Assembly: GCA_019894735.1 (NCBI GenBank)
Contig: JAGXOB010000001.1
Span: 1-12,550, forward strand
Origin: Promethearchaeota archaeon
GTDB taxonomy: Archaea; Asgardarchaeota; Lokiarchaeia; Sigynarchaeales; SOKP01
Length of the DNA: 12,550 bases
Reading direction: 5' to 3'
The notes beneath the pieces are model-generated. The model was not told where the DNA came from and did no database searches. It saw nothing but the letters and a program-made list of their open reading frames with translations. The translations under genes and the position numbers were made by a program. Shown here piece by piece: positions 12,483-12,550 of this stretch. How positions within the stretch are numbered: position 1 is the first letter of the stretch; each line of letters opens with the position of its first letter.

Positions 12483-12494
12483 TTATAATATATT
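12483..12494 (-). promoter_or_regulatory. TATA box of the DUF998-like gene
   Basis: On the minus strand this reads ATATATTATAAG. Depending on the exact core, transcription would begin at about 12460-12465, nearly at the proposed TTG start. Confidence 0.4.
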
Positions 12495-12550
12495 TAATTT
12501 AATGTTTTTAAAGCTCGAAATAATTACACCCAACAAAAAAAAAATAATAA

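Noticed and set aside
1..12550. CRISPR array, tRNA, rRNA or intact insertion sequence
   Set aside because: No regularly spaced repeats, no cloverleaf with a T-loop signature, and no transposase or integrase reading frame was seen on either strand. The dispersed repeats at 238-1900 are irregular and few.

Overview
The window looks like a piece of an archaeal chromosome, most probably from an Asgard (Promethearchaeota/Lokiarchaeia-like) archaeon. This is inference from gene content and signals, not from a marker gene. The DNA is AT-rich. Several starts lie a few bases to about 25 bases downstream of archaeal TATA boxes. The gene set combines archaeal families (ADP-forming acyl-CoA synthetase alpha subunit, TrmO, a winged-helix regulator, DUF4184 and DUF998-like membrane proteins) with eukaryote-like ones: a Rag/Gtr-type GTPase with a C-terminal roadblock-like domain, an AN1-type zinc finger, and a membrane-anchored kelch propeller. 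No rRNA, tRNA, CRISPR array or intact mobile element was found.

Layout. 1-2090 is gene-poor. It holds a small acidic protein (minus), a two-helix membrane protein (minus), a protein with a C-terminal zinc ribbon (plus), and three or four degenerate copies of a dispersed repeat (about 238-334, 729-752, 1064-1122, 1801-1900). 2097-3215 is a secreted or surface kelch-repeat protein whose signal peptide seems to be split by a one-base frame problem. 3331-5705 has two DUF4184 membrane-protein paralogues in the same orientation, with an unknown protein and a TfoX/YjbR-like protein (minus) between them. 5836-6801 is the Rag-like GTPase. 6847-7287 (minus) is TrmO, a tRNA N6-methyladenosine-37 methyltransferase. 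7397-7657 is an AN1 zinc-finger reading frame that has lost two zinc ligands, one of them to an in-frame TAA stop. 7756-7965 (minus) is a small unknown gene followed by a strong hairpin/T-rich terminator.

9576-8110 (minus) is a tight two-gene operon: an ArsR-like winged-helix regulator followed, after a 3-nt gap, by an ARPP-1 family protein. Two copies of a near-palindrome with consensus TTTTACTRTAAAA lie on the predicted TATA box and transcription start of this operon, which suggests autoregulation. 9760-9981 (minus) is a small unknown gene. 10185-11663 is a stand-alone alpha subunit of an ADP-forming acyl-CoA synthetase with no ATP-grasp beta subunit nearby. 11762-12460 (minus) is a six-helix DUF998-like membrane protein.

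Most genes appear to be transcribed singly. The regulator/ARPP-1 pair is the only clear operon. The strongest leads are the Rag-like GTPase, the decaying AN1 finger, the twin-operator regulator/ARPP-1 operon and the dispersed repeat family.
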